This document shows positions 10,609-21,638 of a DNA stretch of 64,000 bases, one piece after another. This DNA is from Pseudevernia furfuracea (taxonomy: Eukaryota > Ascomycota > Lecanoromycetes > Lecanorales > Parmeliaceae), in the NCBI GenBank assembly GCA_022315425.1, contig JAIUPT010000033.1, forward strand, positions 620,001-684,000, written 5' to 3'. How positions within the stretch are numbered: the first letter of the stretch is position 1; each line of letters begins with the position of its first letter. The position numbers and the translations under genes were made by a program. Under the pieces are notes generated by a model. That model had not been told where the DNA came from and did not search any database. It saw nothing but the letters and a program-made list of their open reading frames with translations.

Positions 10609-13600
10609 TTACGCCCTCCCTCTTCTCCGGAGCCCATAATCTTCGGCCTGGAGCTCTTTGATTAATCTCATACTATCTTCGTCCGCCATATTCTCCGAAC
10701 CTATTCTCACTGTAGGTTGTTTCGGATCTGAAGATAGATCTGCCATTACTGGCGGCGCATCCTTCTCCTGTGCATTTTCACCGTACGAACTACTGCTAGC
10801 TCTTCTCATCGACCCCGACTCGGGGGTGTATCGCTGCATCTGCTTGGGTTGACTCGAAGAGTGTCTCGATGAAACTGTTGAGGATTTCCATCCGAAATGT
10901 GCGTTGATTGGACTGATACCGGCATCATCGTGTGACGAGGCAGGGGGAGAGACTAACGATGAAGCGGGTGGTTCGAAACTTTCTCTAGACTCTAATGTCG
11001 CCGCACCGACCTCCACGTCAGGTGCATGACAAGAATCTGTGATCTGCCATTGGTCTGCAACCCTGCCCGAGAACTCTTTTATATAGCTGCGAGGCGATAC
11101 CGCGCTCGGGCCAATAGACTGTTGGATGGTGACTGGGGCGGTCGTTTGCTCTTCGTGCTCAGTACTGTTCGCACTATCCTCAAAGAGTGCTGGATCAAGC
11201 GGGAATGGCTCTGCAGACGGCGCCTGTGGGAAGCCGTCCGGCAAGCTCAGAATGCCAGGTTCCTGAATTACTGGACTCGCTGGCTGTGCTATCATGTTCG
11301 CGATGGGCGCTGGTCTCCTCATTTGCTCTTTGAATACTGGTACAGTAGACACTGGTTGTTGCTGATCGACATTACCTTTACGGACAGCCCCTGGCGCATG
11401 TTTCTTAGGCGTAGAAGCTTCTTTAATATGAGTGTTCGACTTCCGCGCATGAGGCCTTGGAATTGCAGACTCGCGGACCTTGACGGGATCTTCATTGCCA
11501 TGCTCATCGTGTATACAACGACGCTATATATGCGTAAGCAACACTCAAATAAGAGCTAGCGGATACGGTACTGACCTTGCTTTTACGGCATTCATTGCAT
11601 GCCTTATGTCTTGGTCGAGCTGACACAACGTTGCCCAAAACCGAGTCAAGACCTGGGTTGATCGTTGCTGGCATTGATTCCTCAACTTTAGGGAACGCTG
11701 AGACGGCTCCCTCGGCCGAGAGGTTCGATTGAGAGGCCAGATCATCAGCTTGATACGAGAATCCGTCGTTGGAATGCGCTGTCGAAGTTGGTTCAGGAAT
11801 GAAGCCCAAATTTCCATCAATGGATTCTGGAGTTCTGCTGGTGGAAGTGGTTGAAAGAGTTGAGTCCTGCGCGTTATTCAGACCTGGCCTGAGCGACGAG
11901 GTAGGGTTCTGCAAAGCTGTGCCCAGGTTCGTTGAGACACTTCCTACAATATCGATTTGGGCAGAAGGGATTGGCAATGCAACCTGGTCCTTATGCTTGC
12001 AGGCTCGCCTTCTTTTACGGCAAGATTCACAAGCAGTCTTCCTATGGGACGTTCCACTCGTACCTCCTGATAACGTTCTAGGTCTTCTCGGAGTGCTAAC
12101 ATGTGTTGCATCGTTTTGGGCGTGCGCAATCGATGGTGCTGCACCTCCTGGCGAGTTTAGTAGTACTTCCGAAGTTGCTTGTTGAGATTGCATGCGTGCT
12201 GATTGCCGTCTGGGTGCTTGAAGTGCAGCCTCTCGGTCGAGCTTTTTCATCGCAGCTGCACTCAATTTATCAGGCGCAAGCGTCTCTGGTTCAGCATCGG
12301 GATAAGCCCAATGTGGAATTGGTTCATTGCCACGCTTCCAAGCACACCAAGCAGCAAACGTCTTCAGAATGTCAAGTGGCTCGCCATGGCCTCTAGGAAT
12401 TGACTTCTTCACTGCGTTACGTGTCTCTGCAGATATGCCATCCGTGATACTACCAATATCGATCAACGCCGTCCTTAGCAGGTAGCGCGTCAGATCCGGC
12501 AACCCGTCAAGTTCCGGTTGAGAGTAGTATCTTGTATGATAATTTTCCACACCAGGCTTAGAGTTCTCACCCCACGAGTCAAACTCGTTATGAGTTGGCT
12601 GCTGACGAACGAAAGTACCACCAGCGTGAAGCAACTCCTTGACAATCCTAGGTAAGGGGTCTTTCTCGAAGTAATGTAGGGCAGTGTACCAATGGAGCTT
12701 CTGAAAGTGAGGATATCTAAACTTCCTAGCGACTCGGGTAGCCTTCTCGACCTGAGCAACTCGTAGCTGCATACCAAAATTTAAACGTGTGAGGAAATTG
12801 CCTCCGATAACCAGGCTATCTTCAGGAGTCCATACAGCATGAATCCACCCTGCTGGAATTAACATCGTATCCCCTTCTGAAAGGTCGACACGATAGCACT
12901 CCTTAGTTTGATCGCCTAGAAAAGTCCAATTCTGCGCAGGTGACATACACCATTCCTCGTATTTCTTCAAATGTTTCTCTTTAGGTGGGATGAAGAGGAA
13001 TGTTTTCTTGCCCTTCAGTATATGATAGAAGACCGATGAACCACCAAAATCGATGTGAAAATCCGTAAAGCAATCTGCAACGGACATCAAACAGTAAAAC
13101 TGTACCCTAGGATATTCCCCTTTGGCTAGCAACTCCTCTGGCCAGACCGAGTCTTGAAGATCGAGGTCGCGCACAATCTGTGGTCGTCTGATCAGGCGTC
13201 CCAGCTTGCTTTGAGAGACTTCTAGACTGATGACGTTCCGTACAACCTTGTTGTTCGGGTTTTCATAGTAATCTGCCCATCGTCTCATATTCCACTTTTT
13301 GTTTACACCATTCTGAGACTTGACATCGATCACCTCTACCTTCTCATCTTGGCCGTAGAGTTCTGCAACTTGTCTGACTGTCAATCCTTGGGGGATGACC
13401 ATGTCGAGAGCATCTTGTCCCTGGTCTGATACGGCTTCAGGCTCGGTATGGCGAGAGAACCAGTCTTCGGCAACATCACTGTCGTCCAGAGGATTGGGCG
13501 AAGATGCGTCATTAGGCTGCTTTGTCGCTGTAGAAATTGAGTTTCCGTTTGTCTTTGGTCGAGGATTAAAACATGCTGGTATTACGATAGGTTCCCTGAT

Positions 13601-15433
13601 GCCCGTACCTTTCTCAAAGTACTCGATCGTCACCAATTCCGGACGCATTCTGGCAAAATTTTCGGGTAAAAAGGTGATGGTGCCGTCCTTGATTGGTTTA
13701 ATGTAATGATGTTCTGGCCGCTCATCAGAAGTCTTGATTACTCCTTGGTGCAGACCAGCATAGTCAATGGCACTGTGGGCACGGGATGATTTTCGGACAT
13801 ATGTTGTAGATCCGTACAGAGGCTTACATTTTCGACATCTGTATTTGTCCACACTCCGCACTTCTCGGTCATTCTTGAAGCCCGCACAAGCAAAGTGGAA
13901 CCAAGATTTGCAGCCATCACAGCTGATCCAGGATGTGGCGTTGTTATCGTTCTCAATGGCTGGGGAGTTGCGGCCAAAGTTGCAAGACGCACAAACAGCA
14001 GCTGTGGCTACTGCTGGGCGAGGTTGACCGTCAGGAATGCTGACGTCGTTGGCGCTGATTGGAGTTGCATTGGCTTCTGGCGTGGATTGTTTTGTGTTTT
14101 CTGCTTCTGCGGCCAAGTTTTCGTCCATGGATCCGACTTGGTTCCCCAAAGCACCATGCATTGTACGTGACTCACTATCCACCAGCTCCTCTTGAGCCTC
14201 ACCAGGAGCATCAAGAATTTCCGAATCCTTAATTCTTGCGCTACCGACACCTTTTTGCCCTTCTGATGCTTGGACAGCATCCTCCAATGTCTGGAGAGCA
14301 TCTTCCATTGGATGCGCAGCGTCTTCTTGCATCGGATCAGCTGGCATGCACCGCTCGTCAGATGCGATATGGTGGTGTGATTCATCGTTGACGTCCGCGT
14401 TAGAGCTATTGATCTGTTCTCCGACCTCTATATCGTTCTGCGATTCACTACTTACGCCGGAGCCCAAGCTTCCGGTATTTTCTTCAGCCTCGGACCTGTC
14501 CAACGTCTCCGTCGTCGTATTGCCAGCATCTTTCTCAGAGGGCTCTGGTTGGATGTCTAGGTCACTCTGCTGTGTGATTGCCGCAGGTGACAATTGCTCT
14601 TCTTCGATCTCAGTTTGATTAACGCTCGTATAGAGAGTTTCGCTGGCGGGATCGTTAGACATCCGTTGGTCCAGATTTGTCTCTTGCCGAGGATCTGCTT
14701 CGACCGGGGGTCGCTTTTCATCAATGTCTCGTTCTCCATACGAAGGCGTCTGCACTGCTGCCTTCTCAATAGTATCTTCAAAGGTCCAAGCCTTGCCTTC
14801 TGTGAAGCCTCTCCCACGCTCCTCGGGACTTGGAACGGTAGGCCCAAGTGAAATGTTCGATGATGGACGAGAGGCACTGAGTGACAGCAGTGTATTGACT
14901 TGAGGAGATTCTTGGGGAGAGCATACGAGCTTGGCTGCTTCGTGGGCGAAGTTGAGTAGAAGCTCCGCCTCAAACCTCCTGCTTTCTGGTGATTGCTCGT
15001 AGCTCGTGGCAGGTCTGGCGTTTGGCCCCGCCATTTGCCTTGGCCAGTCTGGCAGCGGTAGCTTTTCTGACTTCGCGCGCTTAGAAGGGCGATTTGTATA
15101 ATCATACCCATCATTGATGAATTGCACCCCAGTAGAAGTGCTTGGCCGGTGACGCCCACTCGATTTGGTAGCCAGCGCTATCGAGGCAAAAGCGTCCATT
15201 GTACCCCCGGGCAGATAATTTTGCTCGCGCACATCAACTTCGCTATGATCGTATAGAAAATATGGTCTCTTGAGGCCCGCATTGCGATGCCCGGTGGTGT
15301 CTGGACGCCGTACTTCGTCCGCCGCGATCCCAGCGAGGATTGGGGAGATGGGCTCGAAAGCGTATCTAGGAGGTGAGGGAGTGCGGTATCGACTGGGAGC
15401 AAAATCCGCGCTCCTCTTGAACGAGGAAGGCAT
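10609..15433 (-). CDS. PHD-JmjC histone lysine demethylase (JHD1/KDM2-like)
   Basis: A 1590-residue nuclear protein, exons 15433-11576 and 11523-10609 with one 52-nt intron in phase 0. JmjC enzymes remove methyl groups from histone lysines using Fe(II) and 2-oxoglutarate. The order is: long disordered acidic N-terminus; PHD finger at about 481-537 (C481, C484, C505, C508, H513, C516, C533, C536); JmjC domain at about 730-890 with iron ligands H793, D795 (FHIDFGG) and H865 (AGWIHAVW) and the co-substrate lysine region KGKKTFLF. The tail carries two matching basic cysteine motifs, ACESCRKRRRACKH (C1135) and ACNECRKSKRRCIH (C1279). The second is reconstituted only by splicing. PHD followed by JmjC is the JHD1 layout; the H3K36 specificity usual for that group is inference. 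Confidence 0.93.
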
Positions 15434-17175
15434 GACAAAGTTGCTTGTGGATGATTAAAGGACGCGCTGTTGGGCGGCCTCAAGATTGGAGGCGGACCCA
15501 GGGCTGCAGCTCAGAGCAATGCAGCTGCGCTCCGCCGATGAGAGGGTAACATTAATTTTTCACTCACATGAAGCCAGTATCAAGCTGCTCTGCAAAGCGA
15601 ACGTGTTGAAAGGGAGTTGGTGGATTTGCGGAGTGAGTGGATGGGGGGGTTTAGACTCGGTAGTGAGTCGTCCCATTGAAGCCTCACTAGCGTTGATTGT
15701 AGGTTTTAGCCCTCTAGTCCAGTTCATTCACTCCCTCACCCTGTTATCTACTTTACACCATACTACTTGCATTATTACAATGTGAGCTTCTCCTTCCGAT
15801 GTTCGTCTCGTGTTTCTCAGAAAAATTGCAACAAAGGGCGCAGCTGCCTCGCCCCGAGGTTCGCTAGCTTGGTGCTGTTGCACATATCCACAGAACTGAC
15901 CGTGAATCATTTCCCGAGGATGGTAGACCTTGTCCTTGACTGTCTCCCCAAGTAACCGGTACTAACCCGAAATGAACAATTGATAATATTGCAGGCCGTG
16001 CACGTCGTGACAAAAGAATTGAGCGAAAGCTGGTGCTTGTCTACATGGCTATGGTGTCTTCAAGCAGGTTCAACAGAAAGTGTCCTGTCTTCTCTACGTT
16101 ATCGCCCATCCTGAGTGGCATCATTATCGGCTGTCTCGATTGCATCCGTGCCTCGATTCCTCTTTTCAATTCTTCGCTTATTAAAATCGAATGCTGGTGA
16201 CATGGTCAGCTCGAAGAATGGCTGATTGGAACCGCAAGCATATCCGGTCTTTCAGATATCAAGGGCCTTTACTCACGAAGCGATTGGTGTATTTTCGTTG
16301 GGACACACAGACAGGCATGCTGGGTCATTAATTCATGGATTTGAGGCTCGAGGCGCTCGTGAGGCTGCTCCTACAAGCAGATTTACATCTTCGTCTTAGA
16401 AATATGTGAACGGGCACGTGCTCTCGATTGCTGAGACCATATAAATGTGACTATATTTACTGCTTCTCCAGCACGTGTCGACCGTGTTGAGGGATTGCTC
16501 CTTCAGCAGGTTATAATTTTACCTTGAAATGACGCGGTAGAGACTCGGATATTAATTACAGGAATGTGGCCATAATTTTGAGCGGTTGTGTCAGTATCGA
16601 GAGGCTGCACCCCGCACCCATGTATCTGTCGCTCTAGATGGCTGATGTAAGAATGGGGCCAGACTTCGGAGTATGAGGCCGTGCATGCTTTGTGCTTCCG
16701 TGGCCTCCAAGGGATACGGTTGTAGTGAAGTCTGAACTTCAAACTGGAACAGAGACACCGTTTACCATTATATCTAGCCCTGACATATGCAATTGAGTCC
16801 AGTTGTCGATGCGGAGGCTCTGGCATGTCAGTAAAGTCTTCAAAAGTCCTTTGATAAATTTGGCCAATTAGGCGGAGTTCTAGATTATTGCATAAGTAGG
16901 CAGCAGATAGAAGTCCGTGGTAAAGATGCTGCGACATACAGGCTTTCAAGGTATTTAAAAAGGTCTCAAGAATAGAAGACAATTGGTCCGCGAGTACTTA
17001 TGCAAAATTGAGTTTCTTCAATTGGTCCAGGCTGGGAAATTGTGTACCGCTGAGGTGGTACATGCAGGATATTCGCGTTAAACGCATGATTTGCTCCGGT
17101 AGTGGTCAGAACTTTCAGAAAACTTACCTCGATCATTTGTTACTGTCTTTCACTCCCCTCGAGACGTGCTACGAT
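15434..17175. other. Intergenic/unresolved, possible small spliced gene near 15.8-16.1 kb
   Basis: Upstream of the JmjC gene. Around 15720-15785 a pyrimidine-rich leader runs into ATGTGAGC, and 15960-15994 has a textbook 3' splice region (TACTAAC, then TTGCAG). I could not join these into a coherent protein in any phase, so no CDS is called. The rest, to 17175, shows nothing recognisable beyond the nicotianamine synthase promoter. Confidence 0.4.
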
Positions 17176-18399
17176 ATGGTTCCAAGCGCGTGCCATGGAG
17201 ATGGCGATTTTGTATCATGCTATGTCAATGAAATTCTTGATTGCTACTACAAGCTGTCTCAGTCCCCCGATCTAGAGCCCTCACCGAGTATCAACTGTCT
17301 CTTTGAAAGGCTGGTTGGGTTATGTAGTCAAGTACCCTCTGAGGCGATCTCCAGCCAGGTTTGTCACTCTGGGTACACCGCCAACGATAGTACCTTACAT
17401 GAATAAAATTAGGTCTTGTCAGACCCTAGAGTCGTTGATATAGCTCCTCATTTGCGAGAGCTTTGCTCAGATGGCGAATATCAACTCGAAGCTCACTGGG
17501 CGCGAAAGGTGTGTTGCTGCAAAACACACAAAGAGGGCAGGTACCCTTTGACATGCTCTGCTTCCGTGCAACACCAGCTGACCTCAGTGATGTAGCGAAT
17601 GAGATGTTGCTCACATTTCCCTACCATGGAAACTACCTCGACCTCGTCCGTATGGAAATGAATGCTATTGCATCTGTGAAGCCGGAATTCGCCACGCGAA
17701 ATTTTGCTTTTCTCGGCTCAGGTCCACTTCCTCTGACCTCTCTTTGCATTAGTCATCATCTCAAAAGTGAATGTGTAACCTGCCATAACGTTGATCAAGA
17801 TGCGACGGCCATTAAAACGGCCGTTACATTGTGCCGCGCCTTGGGCCACTCCCCGGAATCAATGTGCTTTCAGTGTGCAAGCGCCGGTAGTCCAGAAATC
17901 GACTTGGCATGCTTTGATATTGTCTATCTGGTATGCACATGTTGGAGTCATTCTTCCCTGTTTTATGCCAGATCTTGAGTCGCAAGACATGGTTCCAGAG
18001 CAAACACCTGCCCCTACTCCTGAGACGTGTTTCTTTGACCGAGATTGCGTGCCTTGGTCAAGCAATACTGACTGCGAAATGTGCGTAGGCCGCTCTGGTG
18101 GGTGGTTGCAGCAGGCATAAGCACGAAATTATGGCCGACGTCGTCAAACGGATGAAGCCAGGGGCACTGGTGGTGATGCGCAGCGCGCACTCGTTGAGAC
18201 GCTTATTGTACCCGGTGAGGACGTCACACACCTCCACTTACCAGGCAATATCTACTGACATTATTCATAGGTAGTGGAGATCACAGAAGACATGGCATCA
18301 ATTGGACTCAGACCGTTATTGGTCGTTCATCCTTACAATCACATCGTCAACTCGGTTGTCATAGCTGTCGTCGAGTCTCCACGTGGCTGCGGTCCATGA
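17176..18399 (+). CDS. Nicotianamine synthase family protein
   Basis: These enzymes join aminocarboxypropyl groups from S-adenosylmethionine to make nicotianamine-type metal chelators; fungal and archaeal relatives make similar opines. Exons are 17176-17358, 17413-17512, 17578-17930, 18089-18214 and 18271-18399, giving 296 residues. Diagnostic segments are DPRVVDIAPHLRELC, AHWARK, TFPYHGNYLDLVRMEM, the SAM-binding loop FAFLGSGPLPLTSL, CHNVDQDATAI, and AALVGGCSRHKHEIMADVVK then PGALVVMRSAHSLRRLLYP. Intron 3 (17931-18088) is long and belongs to the family shared with the GH128 gene. Exon 2/3 joining is uncertain: 17513-17577 keeps frame but has a weak GTTGCT donor; 17511-17587 is an alternative. 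The start (17176) is the first in-frame ATG giving a family-like N-terminus. Flanked by a degraded gene and gene-poor DNA, it looks accessory. Confidence 0.87.
17931..18088 (+). other. Introner-like intron in the nicotianamine synthase gene
   Basis: A 158-nt phase-0 intron (GTATGC..GCGTAG), about three times the length of ordinary introns here. It contains CTGAGACGTGTTTCT and, near the 3' end, AATACTGACTGCGAAAT with the branch-point consensus CTGAC. Both are shared with three introns of the GH128 gene 4 kb away. Confidence 0.75.
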
Positions 18400-18615
18400 T
18401 CTCTGCCACTTTGGAAACAAATGTTACAGACTTCTTGTCAAAGTCCTGCCACTTGACGGATGCAGCATATGCTTGACACTCACGCCGTCTGATGCGCGGT
18501 TTGAAGAGATGATGGCGGACAAATTGTTCTAGACTGGTGGGGCGCTTTAGGAGATGCTGTACCTAACCTTGAAGGAGCAATTCATTGTGCAAGCCACTCA
18601 TGTCACGAATATGGT

Positions 18616-19213
18616 TCATATCACTCTTGAAGCAACGACCTCCCAGTCCCTCAGCTCCTTCCAGGTCTCTACCAGTGCAATTCTGCCCCCATTCCACTCA
18701 CAATAGTGGCCTTTCCCATCCTCGAGCAATCCATTATCTTCGACTATCCGTATTCCCGCCGCTGTGACCACCCGCAGGATTTGCTGACGTTTCTCTGCGG
18801 TAACTTCAATATCGGCGTACATCAAGCTGACATGCGGAGCCCAGGTCTCTTTCGCCCATCTTGTCGCCGCAGTCATACTTCCACTCTCTACCGCAGCGGA
18901 ACGCACATGCGCCCCGAAAGTCTCTAGGGGCCCCTTTTTCACGCCTAATGTAAGTTTCTTGAAGTATTGGGCTCCCACATCGAGCGACTCAAGGCGAACG
19001 TCGAGATCGAATTCCTTCGGCAGCGGCAGATCGTCGAGCCATCTTTGGGCTTGCTTTTTGCCGACAATGTCCGGAGGAAGCGTTTATGTGGTTCGAACAC
19101 CACATTCTGGAGCTTGGGGAAGCAGGAAGGGATCTTTGTGGTTATGAGGTCAGAGAGTGTATGGATTGAGCTGGAGAATCGCTAGGTGGCAGAAGCCATA
19201 TAGAGCAGCCTAT
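18616..19213 (-). pseudogene. Decayed 2',3'-cyclic-nucleotide 3'-phosphodiesterase (2H phosphoesterase)
   Basis: Relic of a CPD1-type 2H phosphoesterase, a family that opens cyclic phosphates left by tRNA splicing. The C-terminal part (18616 to about 19087) is open and well preserved, with WLDDLPLPKEFDLDV, FKKLTLGVKKGPLETFG, the second catalytic motif HVSL and a C-terminal EWNGGRIALVETWKELRDW. Upstream, similarity continues but in shifted frames: DLITTKIPSCFPKLQNVVFEPH (given here only as a landmark near 19085-19150) ends at the first HxT motif, where CAT is followed by AAACG instead of a complete V-T codon pair, and a second shift near 19150 leads into IWLLPPSDSPAQSIHSL. At the expected start an ATA stands at 19211-19213 where an ATG would be expected. 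Three independent lesions argue for a pseudogene, although clustered sequencing errors cannot be excluded. Confidence 0.72.
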
Positions 19214-21638
19214 GGAACGTATATCAGCCAGCTTACTTGTTCCGACCGTTGCTGGAGTACATACCTGGCATAGGTATATCCGCAGCGTTTTGTGCTGTAG
19301 TCTTCATTCGGGCTCATAATTGATGAACCCTCAGACGTTCTCCGAACCTCAAGAATTGGAAGACGAATTTGCGGTTCTCACTATTGGTGCTATGGGACCG
19401 AGGCGAACTTCAAGATCTTCGACCTTAGACGTTCCCTCAGCGAGGAGTTAAAGATTGTGAACAAGTGCTATATGCGTATATTCACGACTTTGACTACATT
19501 TTCTTTGACAACAATGCGTAGTTCATCATGGGTTCCTCGCTAAGACTCGCTTATAGTGGATTGATAATGATAAGCGTTAGCGCGCGGCTTCATCAATTCC
19601 TGATAGTTTTCTAGGCGCCTATACTTGTTCCGGCACTGAGGTCTGAGAGTTTCTTTCCAACTTCTTCTTCAAGTAATTTCCTTAGTGAAACGCAAAAGAG
19701 GCTATCATCTATGCGTCAGTTGATTTCTGCTGACTTGTAGAGACCTCCCAAGATTGTTGATGGTGCCTTTCCTTCAATTTCTATGTTCCAGCACTTTTGT
19801 TTTTTTCTGTTTGTCTCACATCATTAATCTACTTATCATCTCATACTTGAGCGGTCCAGATCATTGCTCCTCAGAAATACTCTCCAGGGTTTGAAGGATG
19901 GACATCTAGACTGTTCACTGCCTTTAATGTCCTGCCCGCTAGCCCATCGCTTGCGTTGGTGTTTCAATTCATAAGCTTTGATTGTGAGTGTACTCCCAAA
20001 AAATACATTTGTACTGTGTAGTGTGGCTGGTGGACTCAGGAGATTTCAGCAACTATACCAAATTTTAGATGAGCATAGAGCTTCGTCTGGCGTTGATTGA
20101 AAGCTCCACTCGTAAGTTGTTTCCTGTCGCTTTAATCCTTGAATCGTCGTATGTCATGCATTATCATTAAAGTCATGAACCGCTTCTCCACGATGCCGAC
20201 TGGCTTGATTTAGAATGTGCGATAAAAAGTGTGCTAATATTATATTTAGTTTGATATCATGATCAAGCAAGTTCCGCCGCTGATGTCTACATCCGCGATA
20301 TTGTGACTGTGTCACTATGCGCATTTGAGGGTTTTGATTAGATTCCATGAAGACGACATCTGTGTCAAGGCGACCTCGGACAAACTAGTTTCCCTTATAC
20401 TGAACAGATGAAATTCAAGGTCCCTGAATTCGATTAGTGCAGATGGATCTTGATCAGCTTTGTTCTTGGTCTTTACCTTGGACCTACGACTCTTGGGGGA
20501 GCCGTGAATTTCAATACATGTTTGGTTCTCGATCGCTTAAGACAGTCTTAGTGGTTTGTTTTCTGGGGAAGAGGCTAAGAAACCATTTTAAATTAACGGG
20601 CAATAGCCTTTCGCGGTAACTGAGGAAGGAGCGCATACTCAGCTCGCAGTGTCCCGCCTTTGCGAGTGCAATTAATCTCCGAACAGAGCCTCGTCGATTC
20701 AGAGTCCAGACCTTTATCGGCATCCCACTTTCCAATTTTCCTGCATACATGTAGAGTCAAACGGTGTTTGAGGTGTTTACCCCGGAGGTCCATCCGAGAT
20801 GGCGGTTTTGGGAAGAATAAGGCTGCTTTCGCCAAAGACTTCTTCGGCCTTCCAAATCTGCACAGCGACCCCTATTTCTTGATAGTTCTAGGACATTTTT
20901 CGACAAGTCAGCAGTAACGGTCGACGAAAGCATACACACGAGAAAGCTATACCTACACTCGTATTACGGGCACGGCGGCCAGAGCAGATGACTCATCAAG
21001 CTTGGCAGGTGTCACCTTCTTTCCATGATGGATCGCAATTCTTGTTCGAGATTATATTCGCCATTGAAGAAAGATGTGGCTTTCTGTCTACGGAGAAAGT
21101 ACACTGATGAGATGTATATTCAGCATTTAAGAAAGATGTGGCTTTCTATCTTTAGATGTACTCTAATGAAATGTATCGATATCGATCTTCAATGCAGACA
21201 TGATGGTTGGTGGAGTGGTGGTGAGACGAGGACCGAGGGAGGACCTGTTGGGAAGCCGGCATCTCGGTTGTGGCTTTTGAGGCGCTGCCTTACATAATCA
21301 TTCAAGTCAGGGACAGTCCCAATGTGGCCTGCGCTATTACTGATCCTGGCGAGCCTGGAAGCGTTCTCTCCTTCATCCTGGTCCAATAACCGTTTCCAAA
21401 ACATGGAACTATTGGCACCTCGTCTTATATTTACTCTTCGGCTTTTTTCTTCTCATCATGCCTCAATTTCCTCCTTTCTCCATCCTATCTCCATCCTATC
21501 TCAGCGGTGCATCTTTCTTCATCTCCCTCCTTCACCTTCTCTGTCTTGACCTCCAAACTTCTAATCGCCCTTTCTCCTCTTTCTCTACTACTATACTGCC
21601 GAATGCGCGTGGATTGTTGATTGTAGAACGCACAAAAG
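19214..21638. other. Gene-poor stretch, no supported gene
   Basis: About 2.4 kb with only short unsupported frames. It contains a diverged 62-bp tandem duplication (21067-21190), and the last ~200 bp is a CT-rich promoter/leader for the GH128 gene. No RNA gene or transposon was recognised. Confidence 0.55.
21067..21190 (+). repeat. Diverged tandem duplication, period 62 bp
   Basis: Two adjacent copies, each starting AAGAAAGATGTGGCTTTCT and continuing through ..GTAC.CT.ATGA.ATGTAT; the second copy starts 62 bp after the first. Copies differ mainly by transitions plus a few small changes. Confidence 0.7.

Noticed and set aside
16503..17406. 159-codon minus-strand frame and the 5' extension of the nicotianamine synthase frame to 17008
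   Set aside because: The minus-strand frame has no features; the upstream extension begins at TTG and is unlike the family, so ATG 17176 was used.
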